In this document: positions 13,712-23,244 of the stretch, piece after piece
Numbering within the stretch: the stretch's first letter is position 1
Layout of the letters: every line of letters starts with the position of its first letter
NCBI RefSeq assembly: GCF_017897595.1
Contig: NZ_JAGKIK010000002.1
Span: 186,001 to 250,000, forward strand
DNA length: 64,000 bases
Direction of reading: 5' to 3'
From: Aquimarina sp. U1-2
GTDB taxonomy: Bacteria > Bacteroidota > Bacteroidia > Flavobacteriales > Flavobacteriaceae
Made by a program: the position numbers and the translations under genes
Notes under the pieces: model-generated
The model's input: only the letters and a program-made list of their open reading frames with translations
Databases searched by the model: none
What the model was told of the DNA's origin: nothing

Positions 13712-14704
13712 CTACACAAATTCAAATCCAGCAAATGCTGATTGTACTTCGTCAAAAGCGGCAAACACATCTTCTGGATGATCGCTGGTTACCATTTTGG
13801 TTCGATACTCCTTAAAATGAGGAATTCCCTTAAAGTAGTTGGTATAATGTCTACGGGTCTCAAAAACGCCTAGTTTTTCACCTTTCCAGTCAATAGCCAT
13901 CTGTAAATGTCTTCGAGCGGCGATAACACGCTCGTCTATAGAGGGTGAAGGCAAATGTTCTCCAGTTTCGAAGAAATGTTTAACTTCTTTAAAAAACCAA
14001 GGATATCCAATACTAGCTCTGCCAATCATTGCACCGTCAAGTCCGTATTGATCCCGCATTTCTTTGGCTCGCTCTGGAGAATCGACATCTCCATTTCCAA
14101 ATACCGGAATATGCATTCTTGGATTATTTTTCACCTCGGCAATAGGCTTCCAATCGGCATGACCTTTATACATTTGTGCACGAGTACGCCCATGAATAGA
14201 AATCGCCTTACAACCTACATCTTGTAGTCGCTCTGCCACTTCTACAATGCGTATCGAATTATGATCCCAGCCCAGTCGTGTTTTTACTGTAACAGGTAGT
14301 TTGGTGTGCTTTACCATGGCTTCGGTTAGCGATACCATAAGATCAATATCCTTCAATATACCGGCACCGGCACCTTTACTCACTACTTTTTTTACGGGAC
14401 ACCCAAAGTTGATATCAATGATATCAGGCCCCGAGGCTTCTACGATCTCTACCGATTTAAGCATCGAATCCAGGTTGGCACCAAATATCTGTATACCAAC
14501 CGGACGTTCTTTTTCATAGATATCCAGTTTCATTACGCTTTTGGCAGCGTCACGAATAAGTCCTTCACTAGAGATAAACTCTGTGTATACTACATCTGCT
14601 CCTTGTTCTTTACATAATGCACGAAAAGGAGGATCGCTTACATCCTCCATCGGAGCGAGTAATAACGGAAATTCTCCTACATCAATGTCTCCTATTTTTG
14701 CCAC
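13712..14704 (-). CDS. dusB: tRNA-dihydrouridine synthase B
   Basis: A 330-aa FMN-dependent TIM-barrel enzyme that reduces uridines in the tRNA D-loop. Diagnostic segments are LAPMEDVSDPPFR at the N-terminus, FGANLDSML, DINFGCPVKKVVSKGAGAGI with the catalytic cysteine, TVKTRLGWD, SIHGRTRAQMY, and the FMN phosphate-binding stretch VFGNGDVDSPE...GAMIGRASIGYPWFF. Length is normal. It converges with the permease gene (66 bp apart). Confidence 0.95.
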   Translation of the reverse strand: MAKIGDIDVGEFPLLLAPMEDVSDPPFRALCKEQGADVVYTEFISSEGLIRDAAKSVMKLDIYEKERPVGIQIFGANLDSMLKSVEIVEASGPDIIDINFGCPVKKVVSKGAGAGILKDIDLMVSLTEAMVKHTKLPVTVKTRLGWDHNSIRIVEVAERLQDVGCKAISIHGRTRAQMYKGHADWKPIAEVKNNPRMHIPVFGNGDVDSPERAKEMRDQYGLDGAMIGRASIGYPWFFKEVKHFFETGEHLPSPSIDERVIAARRHLQMAIDWKGEKLGVFETRRHYTNYFKGIPHFKEYRTKMVTSDHPEDVFAAFDEVQSAFAGFEFV

Positions 14705-14774
14705 GGCACTACTTTTTTTGACAAAAATACGAATTCTTTCTTACCTTGAGAGGTATTGCAATCGCAGAACGTTT

Positions 14775-14954
14775 AACCCGCTTTATGCGTTATAAAATCT
14801 TTACATACCTTAAATAAACGCTACACTGTATTTTTCAATATCATTGTTGCCCTTTGACCAGGTTCAGGGTAAACTACTACGAAGGAATTAAGAAAATACT
14901 TGTTTTTATTGGTATTTCAACCCTCATTATGAAATTCTAATACATAATCCAGGT
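14775..14954. mobile_element. MITE-like fold-back repeat, family 2, degenerate copy
   Basis: About 180 bp with ends AACCCGCTTTATGCGTTA and TAATACATAATCCAGGTT and the inner block TTTCAACCCTCATTATGAAA. It matches the same-orientation copy at 63437-63608 and the reversed copy at 34450-34620. The centre is diverged. No gene is present. Confidence 0.55.
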
Positions 14955-15020
14955 TCAAAAATACTGGGAGAGATAGTAGAAACCTTCTAAAATGAATTAT
15001 ATTTGCAAGTCATTACTATA

Positions 15021-15150
15021 GTGGAAATTGCGTGAGGGATAGTAGCGGCATCCTTTTTTTATGGGTGTCCTGAGATTTGCAAAGGACACCCATAAAAAAA
15101 GATATAGCGAATAGCCCGACCCGAAATGTAATGCAGGGTCACGCCCCAAA
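15021..15150 (+). ncRNA. Structured RNA candidate of flavobacteria, upstream of lepA
   Basis: The region between dusB and lepA folds into a defined structure. An outer stem GCGTGA pairs with TCACGC (about 15030 and 15139). A long perfect hairpin TTTTTTATGGGTGTCCT / AGGACACCCATAAAAAA lies inside. A third small stem GACCC / GGGTC encloses a short loop. Conserved-looking joining segments are GAGGGATAGTAGCGGCATCC and GATATAGCGAATAGCCCGAC. I recall this arrangement as a recurrent intergenic RNA in flavobacteria (possibly the Flavo-1 motif), but that identity is not verified. Function is unknown. It could also act as the lepA leader. Confidence 0.5.
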
Positions 15151-15168
15151 CTTATTTGAAAAAGAAAA

Positions 15169-16965
15169 ATGAAGCATATTCGAAACTTTTGCATTATTGC
15201 ACATATAGATCATGGTAAAAGTACATTAGCCGATCGCTTGTTAGATTTTACGGGATCGGTAACAGCCCGCGAAGCACAAGCTCAACTTTTGGACAATATG
15301 GATCTTGAGCGCGAGCGTGGAATTACCATAAAAAGCCACGCTATACAAATGGAATATATGCACGAAGGGGAAGCCTATATTTTGAACCTTATTGACACAC
15401 CGGGACACGTGGATTTTTCGTATGAAGTGTCGCGTTCTATAGCAGCATGTGAAGGGGCGTTATTGATTGTAGACGCCGCCCAAAGTATACAAGCGCAAAC
15501 AATTTCTAACCTGTATTTGGCATTAGAAAACGATCTTGAAATTATACCCGTTTTAAATAAAGTGGATTTGCCAAGTGCCAATCCTGAAGAGGTGACTGAT
15601 GATATTGTAGATCTTTTAGGTTGTGATGCCGCCGATGTGATTCCCGCAAGTGCTAAGACCGGAATCGGAATAGAAGCTATTTTAACGGCAATAATAGAAA
15701 GGATTCCCGCGCCAGAAGGTGATCCCGATGAACCCTTACAGGCATTGATATTCGATTCGGTTTACAATCCGTTTCGAGGGGTTGAAACATATTTTAGAGT
15801 AGTAAACGGAGAAATAAAAAAAGGACAACAGATTAAGTTTGTGGCTACCGGAAAGGATTATTCTGCAGATGAAATAGGCACATTAAAATTGAATCAGGTC
15901 CCAAAACAAAGTATTAAAACCGGTGATGTTGGCTATTTAATTACAGGTATTAAAGACGCGCGAGAAGTAAAGGTAGGCGATACCGTGACCGATGCCAAAA
16001 CACCAACACAGAATGCTATTGAAGGTTTTGAAGATGTAAAACCTATGGTATTTGCAGGTATCTATCCTGTAGATACTGAAGATTATGAAGAACTACGGGC
16101 TTCGATGGAGAAATTGCAGCTCAATGATGCTTCTCTGGTATTTACCCCAGAAAGTTCTGCAGCTTTGGGATTTGGTTTTCGATGTGGGTTTCTTGGCATG
16201 TTACATATGGAAATCATCCAGGAGCGACTAGAACGTGAGTTCAATATGACTGTGATTACTACCGTACCTAATGTATCGTATCACGCATTTACAAACAAAG
16301 ACCCTGATGATGTTATTATAGTGAACAATCCATCAGACCTTCCTGATCCGTCTTCGATGAATCGTGTTGAAGAACCTTACATTAAAGCCTCTATCATCAC
16401 AAAAGCTGATTTTGTAGGGCCCGTGATGTCTTTATGTATCGAAAAACGAGGTGAAATTACAAATCAAACTTATCTTACCACAGAACGCGTAGAACTCACT
16501 TTTGATATGCCGCTGGCCGAGATTGTTTTTGATTTTTATGATCGTTTAAAAACAGTATCCAAAGGATATGCATCTTTTGATTACAGTCCCATTGGGATGC
16601 GCACCTCTAAGTTGGTAAAAGTTGATGTACTACTTAACGGAAATACGGTAGATGCGCTATCTGCTTTATTACATCAGGATAATGCTTATGATATTGGTAA
16701 GAAAATTTGTGAGAAACTCAAAGAGTTAATCCCGAGACAACAATTTGACATCCCCATACAAGCGGCAATTGGCGCCAAAATTATAGCCAGAGAAACCGTA
16801 AAAGCACTTCGTAAAGATGTGACAGCAAAATGTTATGGAGGTGATATTTCGCGAAAGCGTAAACTACTAGAAAAACAAAAAAAGGGTAAAAAGCGTATGC
16901 GCCAGGTAGGTAATGTTGAAATTCCGCAAGAAGCGTTTATGGCAGTATTAAAACTGAATGACTAA
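15169..16965 (+). CDS. lepA: Elongation factor 4 (LepA)
   Basis: A 598-aa translational GTPase that acts on stalled or mistranslocated ribosomes. It has the G1 loop AHIDHGKST (residues 11-19), switch [14 protein letters not shown] and SAKTG motifs. Domain 2 follows, then the EF-G-like [13 protein letters not shown] region and the LepA-specific C-terminal domain ending in [17 protein letters not shown]. Length is exactly typical. The start ATG is preceded by GAAAAAGAAAA and by the structured RNA element. Confidence 0.97.
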   Translation: MKHIRNFCIIAHIDHGKSTLADRLLDFTGSVTAREAQAQLLDNMDLERERGITIKSHAIQMEYMHEGEAYILNLIDTPGHVDFSYEVSRSIAACEGALLIVDAAQSIQAQTISNLYLALENDLEIIPVLNKVDLPSANPEEVTDDIVDLLGCDAADVIPASAKTGIGIEAILTAIIERIPAPEGDPDEPLQALIFDSVYNPFRGVETYFRVVNGEIKKGQQIKFVATGKDYSADEIGTLKLNQVPKQSIKTGDVGYLITGIKDAREVKVGDTVTDAKTPTQNAIEGFEDVKPMVFAGIYPVDTEDYEELRASMEKLQLNDASLVFTPESSAALGFGFRCGFLGMLHMEIIQERLEREFNMTVITTVPNVSYHAFTNKDPDDVIIVNNPSDLPDPSSMNRVEEPYIKASIITKADFVGPVMSLCIEKRGEITNQTYLTTERVELTFDMPLAEIVFDFYDRLKTVSKGYASFDYSPIGMRTSKLVKVDVLLNGNTVDALSALLHQDNAYDIGKKICEKLKELIPRQQFDIPIQAAIGAKIIARETVKALRKDVTAKCYGGDISRKRKLLEKQKKGKKRMRQVGNVEIPQEAFMAVLKLND

Positions 16966-17161
16966 TTGTTATCATGGTCTAGATTGCAGGACGAATTATA
17001 AACGTAAACAAGTTATAGAAAGCTAAAAGTAGGAGTACGGCTACAATATTTATAAAAATTTAGACGTTTAAAAGTAATTTTGAACGATTAAATGCTTTTT
17101 ACGCTAAATTTTTTTTAAATTGCATTATATTTATGATTACATGTAAACAACTAAATTAGCT

Positions 17162-17242
17162 ATGCAAAATCTATCCCCAACCCGTATTCCTATTTATGTA
17201 TATTTTTTTGTTATTTCTATAGTTTTGGCTTGTATATCCTAA
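17162..17242 (+). CDS. Possible 26-aa hydrophobic peptide
   Basis: The only readable feature in the 307-bp lepA-HAD spacer (16966-17272). It encodes MQNLSPTRIPI followed by a hydrophobic stretch (YVYFFVISIVLACIS), one potential membrane helix. No homology is recognised and no clear promoter is seen. It may be a chance ORF in AT-rich DNA. The rest of the spacer shows nothing notable. Confidence 0.2.
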   Translation: MQNLSPTRIPIYVYFFVISIVLACIS

Positions 17243-17272
17243 GTTTTTAAGAAGTCTAACTTGGTGATCAAG

Positions 17273-18091
17273 TTAAATAAAAGATGCTTTTTTTGCTTCA
17301 ATCATCTTTTGGAGTATCAACTCTACACCATCATCGTTATTGCTCTTTGTAGTGTAGTTGGCTACTGCCTTAACGTTAGGATGCGCATTTTCCATAGCAA
17401 AACTATAGGTGGCTCTTGACATCATTTCCAGATCATTGTTGTAATCCCCGAAAACCATAGTTTCTTCAGGTAGAATGTTTTGACTTTCTTGAAGTTGTTG
17501 TAGCGCATATCCTTTATGAGCCAGATTGTGAGACAGATCTAGCCATATTTCGCCAGAGACTTTAACTTTAAGGCGACCCTCAAGATGTTTTAAAGCTGGA
17601 TACAGGTATCGTTCTGATCCTTTTTGATTGCAAATAGCTATTTTAAGATAAAGATCATCAGTAACATTGGCTAAATCATCAACAATTTCATATCGGTCAT
17701 AATATTCAGAGAACATATCGACAAAATCTTGCCCATAGTTTTCGATATATCCTTTTTTGCGACCACATAAAATTACTTGTGAACCTTTAAGATCCCGGGT
17801 AATTTCTAATAATTCGAGATATACATCTCGATCTATGGCAGTTGTTTGAAGTTCTTTGCCTTGCCTCATGGTGAGCGCTCCGTTTTCTGCAATAACATAA
17901 ATATCATCTTTGATGGGTTTTAACTTATCTATAATACTGTAGTATTGTCTTCCGCTTGCGGCTACAAAGGTTACACCCAGCTGTTGTAATTCTTCAAAAA
18001 GTTGAAAGAAATGGTGACTTACCTCACCTTTACTGTTAAGAAGTGTGCCGTCCATATCTGTAGCGACTAGCTTTATTTTTGATAAATTCAT
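17273..18091 (-). CDS. Cof-type HAD-superfamily phosphatase
   Basis: A 272-aa cytosolic hydrolase of the HAD IIB (Cof/YidA) subgroup. Motif I is DMDGTLL near residue 12, with nucleophile Asp and acid/base Asp. Motif II is AASGRQY, motif III is the lysine region near residue 200, and motif IV is VFGDYNNDLEMM. The C2B cap lies between motifs II and III. These enzymes dephosphorylate sugar phosphates, nucleotides or FMN-type substrates; the specific one is unknown. Length is normal. Confidence 0.9.
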   Translation of the reverse strand: MNLSKIKLVATDMDGTLLNSKGEVSHHFFQLFEELQQLGVTFVAASGRQYYSIIDKLKPIKDDIYVIAENGALTMRQGKELQTTAIDRDVYLELLEITRDLKGSQVILCGRKKGYIENYGQDFVDMFSEYYDRYEIVDDLANVTDDLYLKIAICNQKGSERYLYPALKHLEGRLKVKVSGEIWLDLSHNLAHKGYALQQLQESQNILPEETMVFGDYNNDLEMMSRATYSFAMENAHPNVKAVANYTTKSNNDDGVELILQKMIEAKKASFI

Positions 18092-18209
18092 AGCGATGAC
18101 AATTTCAAGTGGTAAAGGTATACAGTTCCTTGAAATACAAAGTGGTATGATTGTGAAATTTATATTAAATTCATAAAAGGCTTATGATCTACCTCCTAAC
18201 AAGGAGGGA

Positions 18210-18659
18210 TTAAAGCCACTGCGCCCAGGGAATTCTTGACAACATCAAAATCCAGGCTATTGTGTAGAAAATAGCCAGCATTTTAAATTTTGGAGTAGAC
18301 GTTAGCTTTTTCTTATGTTTAGAGTATCCAATAGTAATAAAAACAATCATTAAAATCATAGTTAGAGGATGCTCAACATTATAAAGGCGTAGCGTACTAT
18401 CTTTCATAATTTCTCCCATACCATGCGTTTCAGAAAACCAAACTACAAGTGGTGATACAAAGAAAATAACTAGCCCTATTAGCAGTTGTATATGGGTTAC
18501 AATTAGGGCAAAAAGTGAAATTCTAAAATCCTTTGGGACATACGCTCTTTTTCTAATAAACCCTATTATCGCATTAAAAGTGGCAAGAGTTACTACTAAA
18601 ACTACTAAATAGGCCCAATAAGAATGTACGATTTGAATTGCTTGATACATGTTAGTCAT
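18210..18659 (-). CDS. Four-helix membrane protein (conserved in Bacteroidota)
   Basis: A 149-aa protein with four predicted membrane helices: residues 14-33 (WAYLVVLVVTLATFNAIIGF), 44-70, 96-110 and 127-143. Histidines lie near helix 1 (HSYWAY), helix 2 (THIQLL) and helix 3 (NVEHPLTM), the pattern of small cytochrome b-like or haem-binding membrane proteins. No function is established. It lies 118 bp from the HAD gene, with its own upstream region after a hairpin terminator. Confidence 0.75.
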   Translation of the reverse strand: MTNMYQAIQIVHSYWAYLVVLVVTLATFNAIIGFIRKRAYVPKDFRISLFALIVTHIQLLIGLVIFFVSPLVVWFSETHGMGEIMKDSTLRLYNVEHPLTMILMIVFITIGYSKHKKKLTSTPKFKMLAIFYTIAWILMLSRIPWAQWL

Positions 18660-18708
18660 TTAAGTTTTTCAAAGATAATCATTATCATACCAACTGTCAA
18701 AATCAAAT

Positions 18709-18747
18709 AGTGCCTCTCAAGTATTGTATCTTAATTTGAGAGGCACT
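18709..18747 (-). terminator. Hairpin downstream of the HMA gene
   Basis: A perfect 12-bp stem, AGTGCCTCTCAA / TTGAGAGGCACT, around a 15-base loop. It lies between the HMA gene stop (18802) and the next gene start. The flanking T-tract is weak. Confidence 0.6.
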
Positions 18748-18801
18748 TTGTAATCGATAAGTCAGGATACTTTGGCTATTTATGAAGCATGCTAATGGCT
18801 A

Positions 18802-19161
18802 TCAATTTTTGTGATGCTCTTGTATTATCTCATCATTACGATATAAACAACAAGGGTGTACACTATTGTAGGCTTCATCTGTAGCTTTAATCATTTCTGT
18901 ATCGTGCCCCACGTTGGCAATTTGCTGACTTATTGTGGTAAGATCAGTTTTACGTTCGTCAAAAATCAAACTACAAGTTTTGGTATCAACATTCCAAACG
19001 GCAGATTTAACGCCTTTGGTTTTAATTGCGGCAGTTTCAATTCGTTTTTTACACATGCCACAAATGCCATCTACTTTTATAACTGTTTTGGCATTTTTAT
19101 TTTGAGCTGAAATTGAAAAACATAGTAAAAGATTAATAAGTAGTAACTGAAAAGTTTTCAT
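18802..19161 (-). CDS. Exported heavy-metal-associated (HMA) domain protein
   Basis: A 119-aa protein with a signal peptide (residues 1-19, ending FSISAQ) and one HMA/ferredoxin-like domain. The metal site is GICGMCKKRIE (CxxC). The C-terminus has further Cys/His ligands (HPCCLYRNDEIIQEHH). This fits a periplasmic copper or other soft-metal chaperone. It lies downstream of a TonB-dependent receptor and a Cys/His-rich HYC_CC_PP-type protein in the same direction, which together suggest outer-membrane metal uptake or handling. Confidence 0.85.
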   Translation of the reverse strand: MKTFQLLLINLLLCFSISAQNKNAKTVIKVDGICGMCKKRIETAAIKTKGVKSAVWNVDTKTCSLIFDERKTDLTTISQQIANVGHDTEMIKATDEAYNSVHPCCLYRNDEIIQEHHKN

Positions 19162-19377
19162 ACGTTTAAATGTTTTTAATTGGTTGAAAATGAAATAATT
19201 AAAAAATAGAGAACGTATGTAACCGCTACGCTCTCACATTAAAAATTTTAAACATTCCCTTTTGTAAAGTAATTTTTAAAATTTCTTAATGTTCGTTTCA
19301 TATGTTTAAATTTTTGTGATTATTTGATAATAAAATAATTGAATATCCGCTAAATCATAAAATTAATTGTAACATCT

Positions 19378-19447
19378 GGTCGAGCGCAGTCGAGACCTGA
19401 TTTTAAGTTCGTTGGATTTACTAACCTCTCGATTGCGCTCGAGGAGA
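19378..19447. repeat. REP-like palindromic pair
   Basis: GGTCGAGCGCAGTCGAGACC (19378-19397) is followed by an inverted relative, CTCTCGATTGCGCTCGAGGAGA (19426-19447), in the 365-bp spacer between the TonB receptor and the HMA gene. TCGAGCGCAGTCGAG-type repeats are common intergenic elements in flavobacteria. The rest of this spacer (19162-19526) is AT-rich without recognisable genes. Confidence 0.55.
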
Positions 19448-19526
19448 CAGTGCGATATGATTGATGACAGATATTCATTTAAAATAATTATAAGATTAAG
19501 AATGTAGGTAACCACTGCGCTGAATT

Positions 19527-21761
19527 TTACATTGTATATCGAAGACCCAAATAATAATTACTCCCAAAAATGGGTCCGTATACAAAAGTAGTATCAAAAT
19601 TTGAACCAAAGGGATTCTGAGGATCAAGAATAGGATTTTGCTGTCTCTGATCTGTAAAATTTTCTGCTCCCAGATACACTTCAAAAGTAGTACTAAATAC
19701 TTTGGTCACCTGTGCGTTAAGAGTACCTATAGCAGGTGAAAATGTGCTAAGTTGAAAAGCTTCCGGATTTGATGCTGTGCTAGGATATCGTTGCTTCCCC
19801 AGCCAATTATAGGTCAAATCGAATTTCCAATAGTCTGATTTTCCTTCTTTTAAAGCAGTTTCATAGGCAATATTAGCAAAAACACGGTGGCTTGGTGTCA
19901 AAGGTCTTTCTAAACGACCGTTTTGATATGTGGTTTCTACTTGATAATATTTGTATGCGGTTCGGAACTCTGTACCGTTAAAAAGAAAATAATTGAATTC
20001 TACTTGAAGGCTATTGGCAAAACTTTCTCCCTCTAAATTATAGAATTGAATCTGTCTGGGGTCCTCCCAATCGACAACGACCTGATTTTTAAAATCTGTT
20101 CTGTAAAAATCGATAGAGACCTCTGCCTTCTTTTGAAACACATTGAAACCTTGTAAGAAAGATATTCCGTAATTCCAGGCGATTTCTGGATCTAACCCAT
20201 AGATTTCTCCTCTTGCCTCTTGAATAGAGATCACCCTAGAGGTTGCCAGTAAGGATTGATTTTCTACAAAAAGATTTGCGCTTCGTTTACCTCGCCCTAT
20301 AGACCCTCTTAACGCGGCCTTGTTCCAGGGAGTAAATCGAACATGTAATCGAGGGGTCACAAATGTTCCAAACAAATTGTGAGTATCTAACCGTAGTCCA
20401 GCTGTGAGTAGCAAATTGTCGAGGTTGTCATAAGCATACTCAAAAAATGCTCCTATAGAATTTTCGGTTCTATCGTAATTCGTAATTTCTACGGTCTCAT
20501 CAAAATCATCATAGGTTACCGTAAGACCGGTTTTAAATTGATGTCGAGAATCACTTATAATAGAATTAAATAGTAGGTTGCCATATGCACTTCGATGATG
20601 AATGGTATAGGGTCTTAGACCGTAATACGCCTTTTGATCATGATCGTTGTAAGCAAGCTGGACACCTATACTTTGATAGGGGGCTTCAGGAAAAACATAG
20701 CCTAATTTGGCAGAGATCCCTAAGTGTTGTGTATCTATTTCACCTCCCCAAGAGTTGGTAGTACCGCTATCGGTTCGTGTATCAAAACGAGTTTCACCTA
20801 TACGTTTTTGATCATTCATATAGCGCAGATTGATAAAACTTACAAAGCCTTTTGAGGGATCTGCATATTGCCAGCGGTTTAATACGTTGAATTGATTAGC
20901 AAGCGGCATGTCTAGAAAACCATCTTGATTTCGGTCATTTTTTATACCTCTATAATTTCCATGCACATAAAGCCCCGTACTCCATTTTTCAGTAATATCT
21001 TTATTGATATGAACATTGGTTTCCGTTCTTCCGTTTATTGCACTATAGGTGTTCAAAAAGAAGCGATCATCGGTTTTAGGTTTTACAAATTCTGTATTGA
21101 TTTGACCCGCAATGCTTTCAAATCCATTGACTACACTACCGGCACCTTTGGTAATTTGAATACTTTCTACCCAAGTTCCTGGGATAAAACTGAGTCCGTG
21201 AGCTTGTCTGGCACCTCGAATAGCGGGAATATTTTCTATATTAATTAGTGTATAAGGGCTAGTAAGACCAAGCATTCTAATTCTGCGGGTACCTGTAATA
21301 GCATCGGCAAAATTGACGTCAATAGTGGGATTGGTCTCAAAACTTTCAGAAAGGTTGCAACATGCCGCTTTTAACAATTCGTCACTACTTATTTGAATTA
21401 CATTTTTTGCTTCGATATAAGAGCGTGACGTTGCTCTTTTCTGAGAAGTTATCATCACTTCATCGAGGCTAGCCTTTACTTTGAGTACATGACTTATTGT
21501 TTTGGGTTGGTTAATGTCTAAAGTATCTGTTTGATATCCCAAATAGCTAATTACTAGTTTTGAATGTTCTGGGGTATATGGAATTTTAAAAGTCCCATAC
21601 TTATTAGTGCTAGTTCCAATACTCGAATTGAGCCAGTAGATATTTACATCGGGCAGTGGGATTTCTTTGGCATTCTGAATTTCTAATATGATTCCTTCAA
21701 CATCATCCTGCGCATGGAAGAACAGGGGAAAGAACCCTAAAATATATATAAATTTTTTCAT
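19527..21761 (-). CDS. TonB-dependent receptor, metal-handling context
   Basis: A 744-aa outer-membrane receptor with a signal peptide at residues 1-17. A carboxypeptidase-regulatory-like beta domain follows (about 20-95), with GTSTNKYGTFKIPYT and LVISYLGYQTDTLDI. A plug domain comes next, containing AACCNLSESFETNPTIDV and QITKGAGSVVNGFESIAG, then a barrel ending in YYLGLRYTM. The CCNLSESFETNP plug variant is one I associate with receptors near copper/cation genes. Flanking genes encode a Cys-rich protein (22023-22430) and an HMA protein (18802-19161). The ligand is inferred to be a metal or metal complex. Confidence 0.88.
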   Translation of the reverse strand: MKKFIYILGFFPLFFHAQDDVEGIILEIQNAKEIPLPDVNIYWLNSSIGTSTNKYGTFKIPYTPEHSKLVISYLGYQTDTLDINQPKTISHVLKVKASLDEVMITSQKRATSRSYIEAKNVIQISSDELLKAACCNLSESFETNPTIDVNFADAITGTRRIRMLGLTSPYTLINIENIPAIRGARQAHGLSFIPGTWVESIQITKGAGSVVNGFESIAGQINTEFVKPKTDDRFFLNTYSAINGRTETNVHINKDITEKWSTGLYVHGNYRGIKNDRNQDGFLDMPLANQFNVLNRWQYADPSKGFVSFINLRYMNDQKRIGETRFDTRTDSGTTNSWGGEIDTQHLGISAKLGYVFPEAPYQSIGVQLAYNDHDQKAYYGLRPYTIHHRSAYGNLLFNSIISDSRHQFKTGLTVTYDDFDETVEITNYDRTENSIGAFFEYAYDNLDNLLLTAGLRLDTHNLFGTFVTPRLHVRFTPWNKAALRGSIGRGKRSANLFVENQSLLATSRVISIQEARGEIYGLDPEIAWNYGISFLQGFNVFQKKAEVSIDFYRTDFKNQVVVDWEDPRQIQFYNLEGESFANSLQVEFNYFLFNGTEFRTAYKYYQVETTYQNGRLERPLTPSHRVFANIAYETALKEGKSDYWKFDLTYNWLGKQRYPSTASNPEAFQLSTFSPAIGTLNAQVTKVFSTTFEVYLGAENFTDQRQQNPILDPQNPFGSNFDTTFVYGPIFGSNYYLGLRYTM

Positions 21762-22022
21762 TAGTAAAATGTTTTATTCTTTTGGTAATTGTTAAATGAA
21801 CGCATGTCGTATGTATAAACTTTATAGGTTAGGCACTTGAGAGTACCTATAAAATTTTATTAGCACTGTCAAAGGGTATAATACCCCGAGGTAGTTTACA
21901 TAGACGTGCAACAGGGGTTTCACACTATTATTGGTAAACAGACATCACAGTTGAGTTAAGTAGTATTACTAATCTGGAAGTTTGTATTACCCTATTGTAA
22001 GCGTAAGTGAAAAGAATAAAAA

Positions 22023-22430
22023 TCAAATTAAAAAAGTTTCATAAAGGACTTGATGGTCTTTATGAAGGGGAGGAGATATATAAGAAAAAGGAATACGAGC
22101 TTTAGACATTTCGCTCGGTTCGATTTCAAGTAAGAAGGTATACGATATCGCCAAAGCGATGTATGGGTAAAGTTGTATATCATGATTCACCCGTTGAAAG
22201 GTGTCATCGGTATTGATATGAGTATATTGATTATCACAGCAAGAATGATCTGCATCCTCGTTATCTTCACACGCATCATTTTTATTGACCATACCGCATG
22301 AGAGTTCTGCTTGCCCCAATGTGAGAAGTGCCATCATTTCTGAATCTCCACAGAAATGTTGTGCATAGGTAAGCTGACTATTGCTGGTCAATAGTAGTAT
22401 ACACGCAAGTATGGAGATTATTTTTTTCAT
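22023..22430 (-). CDS. HYC_CC_PP family-like Cys/His-rich exported protein
   Basis: A 135-aa protein with a signal peptide (residues 1-23, ending LTYAQ). The mature part has HFCGD, CGMVNKNDACEDNEDADHSCCDNQ and a late SPPLHKD, matching in order the H-[YF]-C, CC and PP motifs that name the family. Such proteins occur upstream of TonB receptors in Bacteroidota metal loci, as here (261 bp upstream of the receptor). A metal-binding accessory role is inferred; no enzymatic function is known. Confidence 0.75.
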   Translation of the reverse strand: MKKIISILACILLLTSNSQLTYAQHFCGDSEMMALLTLGQAELSCGMVNKNDACEDNEDADHSCCDNQYTHINTDDTFQRVNHDIQLYPYIALAISYTFLLEIEPSEMSKARIPFSYISPPLHKDHQVLYETFLI

Positions 22431-22474
22431 AAGTTGTAAAAGTAATAAATGTAGTATAAAGTTCCTAAATAAAT

Positions 22475-22589
22475 GTCATCACGAGGAGGAACGACGAAGT
22501 GATCTTTTTAAATGTACACGAAAATTCTAATCAGCGATACGGGAGTGCTTAGGCAGACTGCTTCAGTCGTAGCCTCCTTCGCAATGACG
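22475..22589. repeat. Palindromic repeat, 115-bp copy 1
   Basis: It begins GTCATCACGAGGAGGAACGA and ends CCTCCTTCGCAATGAC, the two ends being inverted copies. Further copies are at 23112-23226 and 23245-23360, with a half copy at 22968-23006. It lies 24 bp beyond the stop of the GIY-YIG gene. No ORF is present. Confidence 0.75.
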
Positions 22590-22612
22590 TATGATGTGTG
22601 TAGTGACGTTTA

Positions 22613-22915
22613 CTAATCAAAATGAAACAACCAACCCTCTGACAGGTCGCTCCAATCAGGATTATTGGAATGAATAAGATTTTCTTTTCGCTTTCTATTT
22701 CCTGCTTTTATTTGCTTTTCTCGGGCAATAGCTTCTATAATACTGTGAAACTCTTCAAAATAAACGAGTTTATCACAATTGTACCTGGCAGTAAAACTTT
22801 TAGCAAAAGCTTTCGTTTTATGCTGATATACTCTTTTTAATAAATTGCTGGTTACGCCTGTGTAGATAACGGTATTGTTTTTATTGGTCATTAAATACAC
22901 ATGGGCAGTTTTCAT
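22613..22915 (-). CDS. GIY-YIG nuclease domain protein (UPF0213-like)
   Basis: A 100-aa single-domain nuclease: VYLMTNKNNTVIYTGVTSNL (the GIY and YIG positions, here VYL and YTG), catalytic Arg in LLKRVYQHK, LVYFEEF, the Glu of AIAREKQIKAG, and a C-terminal NPDWSDLSEGW. This is the stand-alone YhbQ/UPF0213-type family; activity is presumed structure-specific DNA cleavage, with no known partner. It is enclosed by palindromic repeats on both sides (22475-22589 and 22968-23006) and two more copies lie within 450 bp. Length is normal. Confidence 0.88.
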   Translation of the reverse strand: MKTAHVYLMTNKNNTVIYTGVTSNLLKRVYQHKTKAFAKSFTARYNCDKLVYFEEFHSIIEAIAREKQIKAGNRKRKENLIHSNNPDWSDLSEGWLFHFD

Positions 22916-22967
22916 AAGGATATTCTGTTTAATGGCGTAAAAGTAGTTAAAAATAGTGTTTTGTTTT

Positions 22968-23006
22968 AGCAGACTGCTTCAGTCGTAGCCTCCTTCGCAG
23001 TGACGT
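22968..23006. repeat. Palindromic repeat, half copy
   Basis: Only the right half of the 115-bp unit is present (GCAGACTGCTTCAGTCGTAG through CAGTGACGT). It sits 52 bp upstream of the GIY-YIG start. A degenerate left half follows at about 23033-23055. Confidence 0.65.
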
Positions 23007-23111
23007 GGTGCATGAACATGTTATGAAAACAGCATCGCGAGGAGGGAGGATCAATTAAAACGTCATTACGATACACCGATAGGTGGAGAAGTAATCTTAT
23101 GAATTTGTGTA

Positions 23112-23226
23112 GTCATCGCGAGGAGGAACGACGAAGCGATCTTATAAATGTACCCGAAAGTTCTAATCAAAGCTACGGGCGTGCTTAGGCAGACTGCTTC
23201 AGTCGTTGCCTCCTTCGCAGTGACGT
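23112..23226. repeat. Palindromic repeat, copy 2
   Basis: A full 115-bp unit (GTCATCGCGAGGAGGAACGA to GCAGTGACGT), about 90% identical by eye to copy 1. Confidence 0.7.
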
Positions 23227-23244
23227 GGCAAATTATATTGAAAT

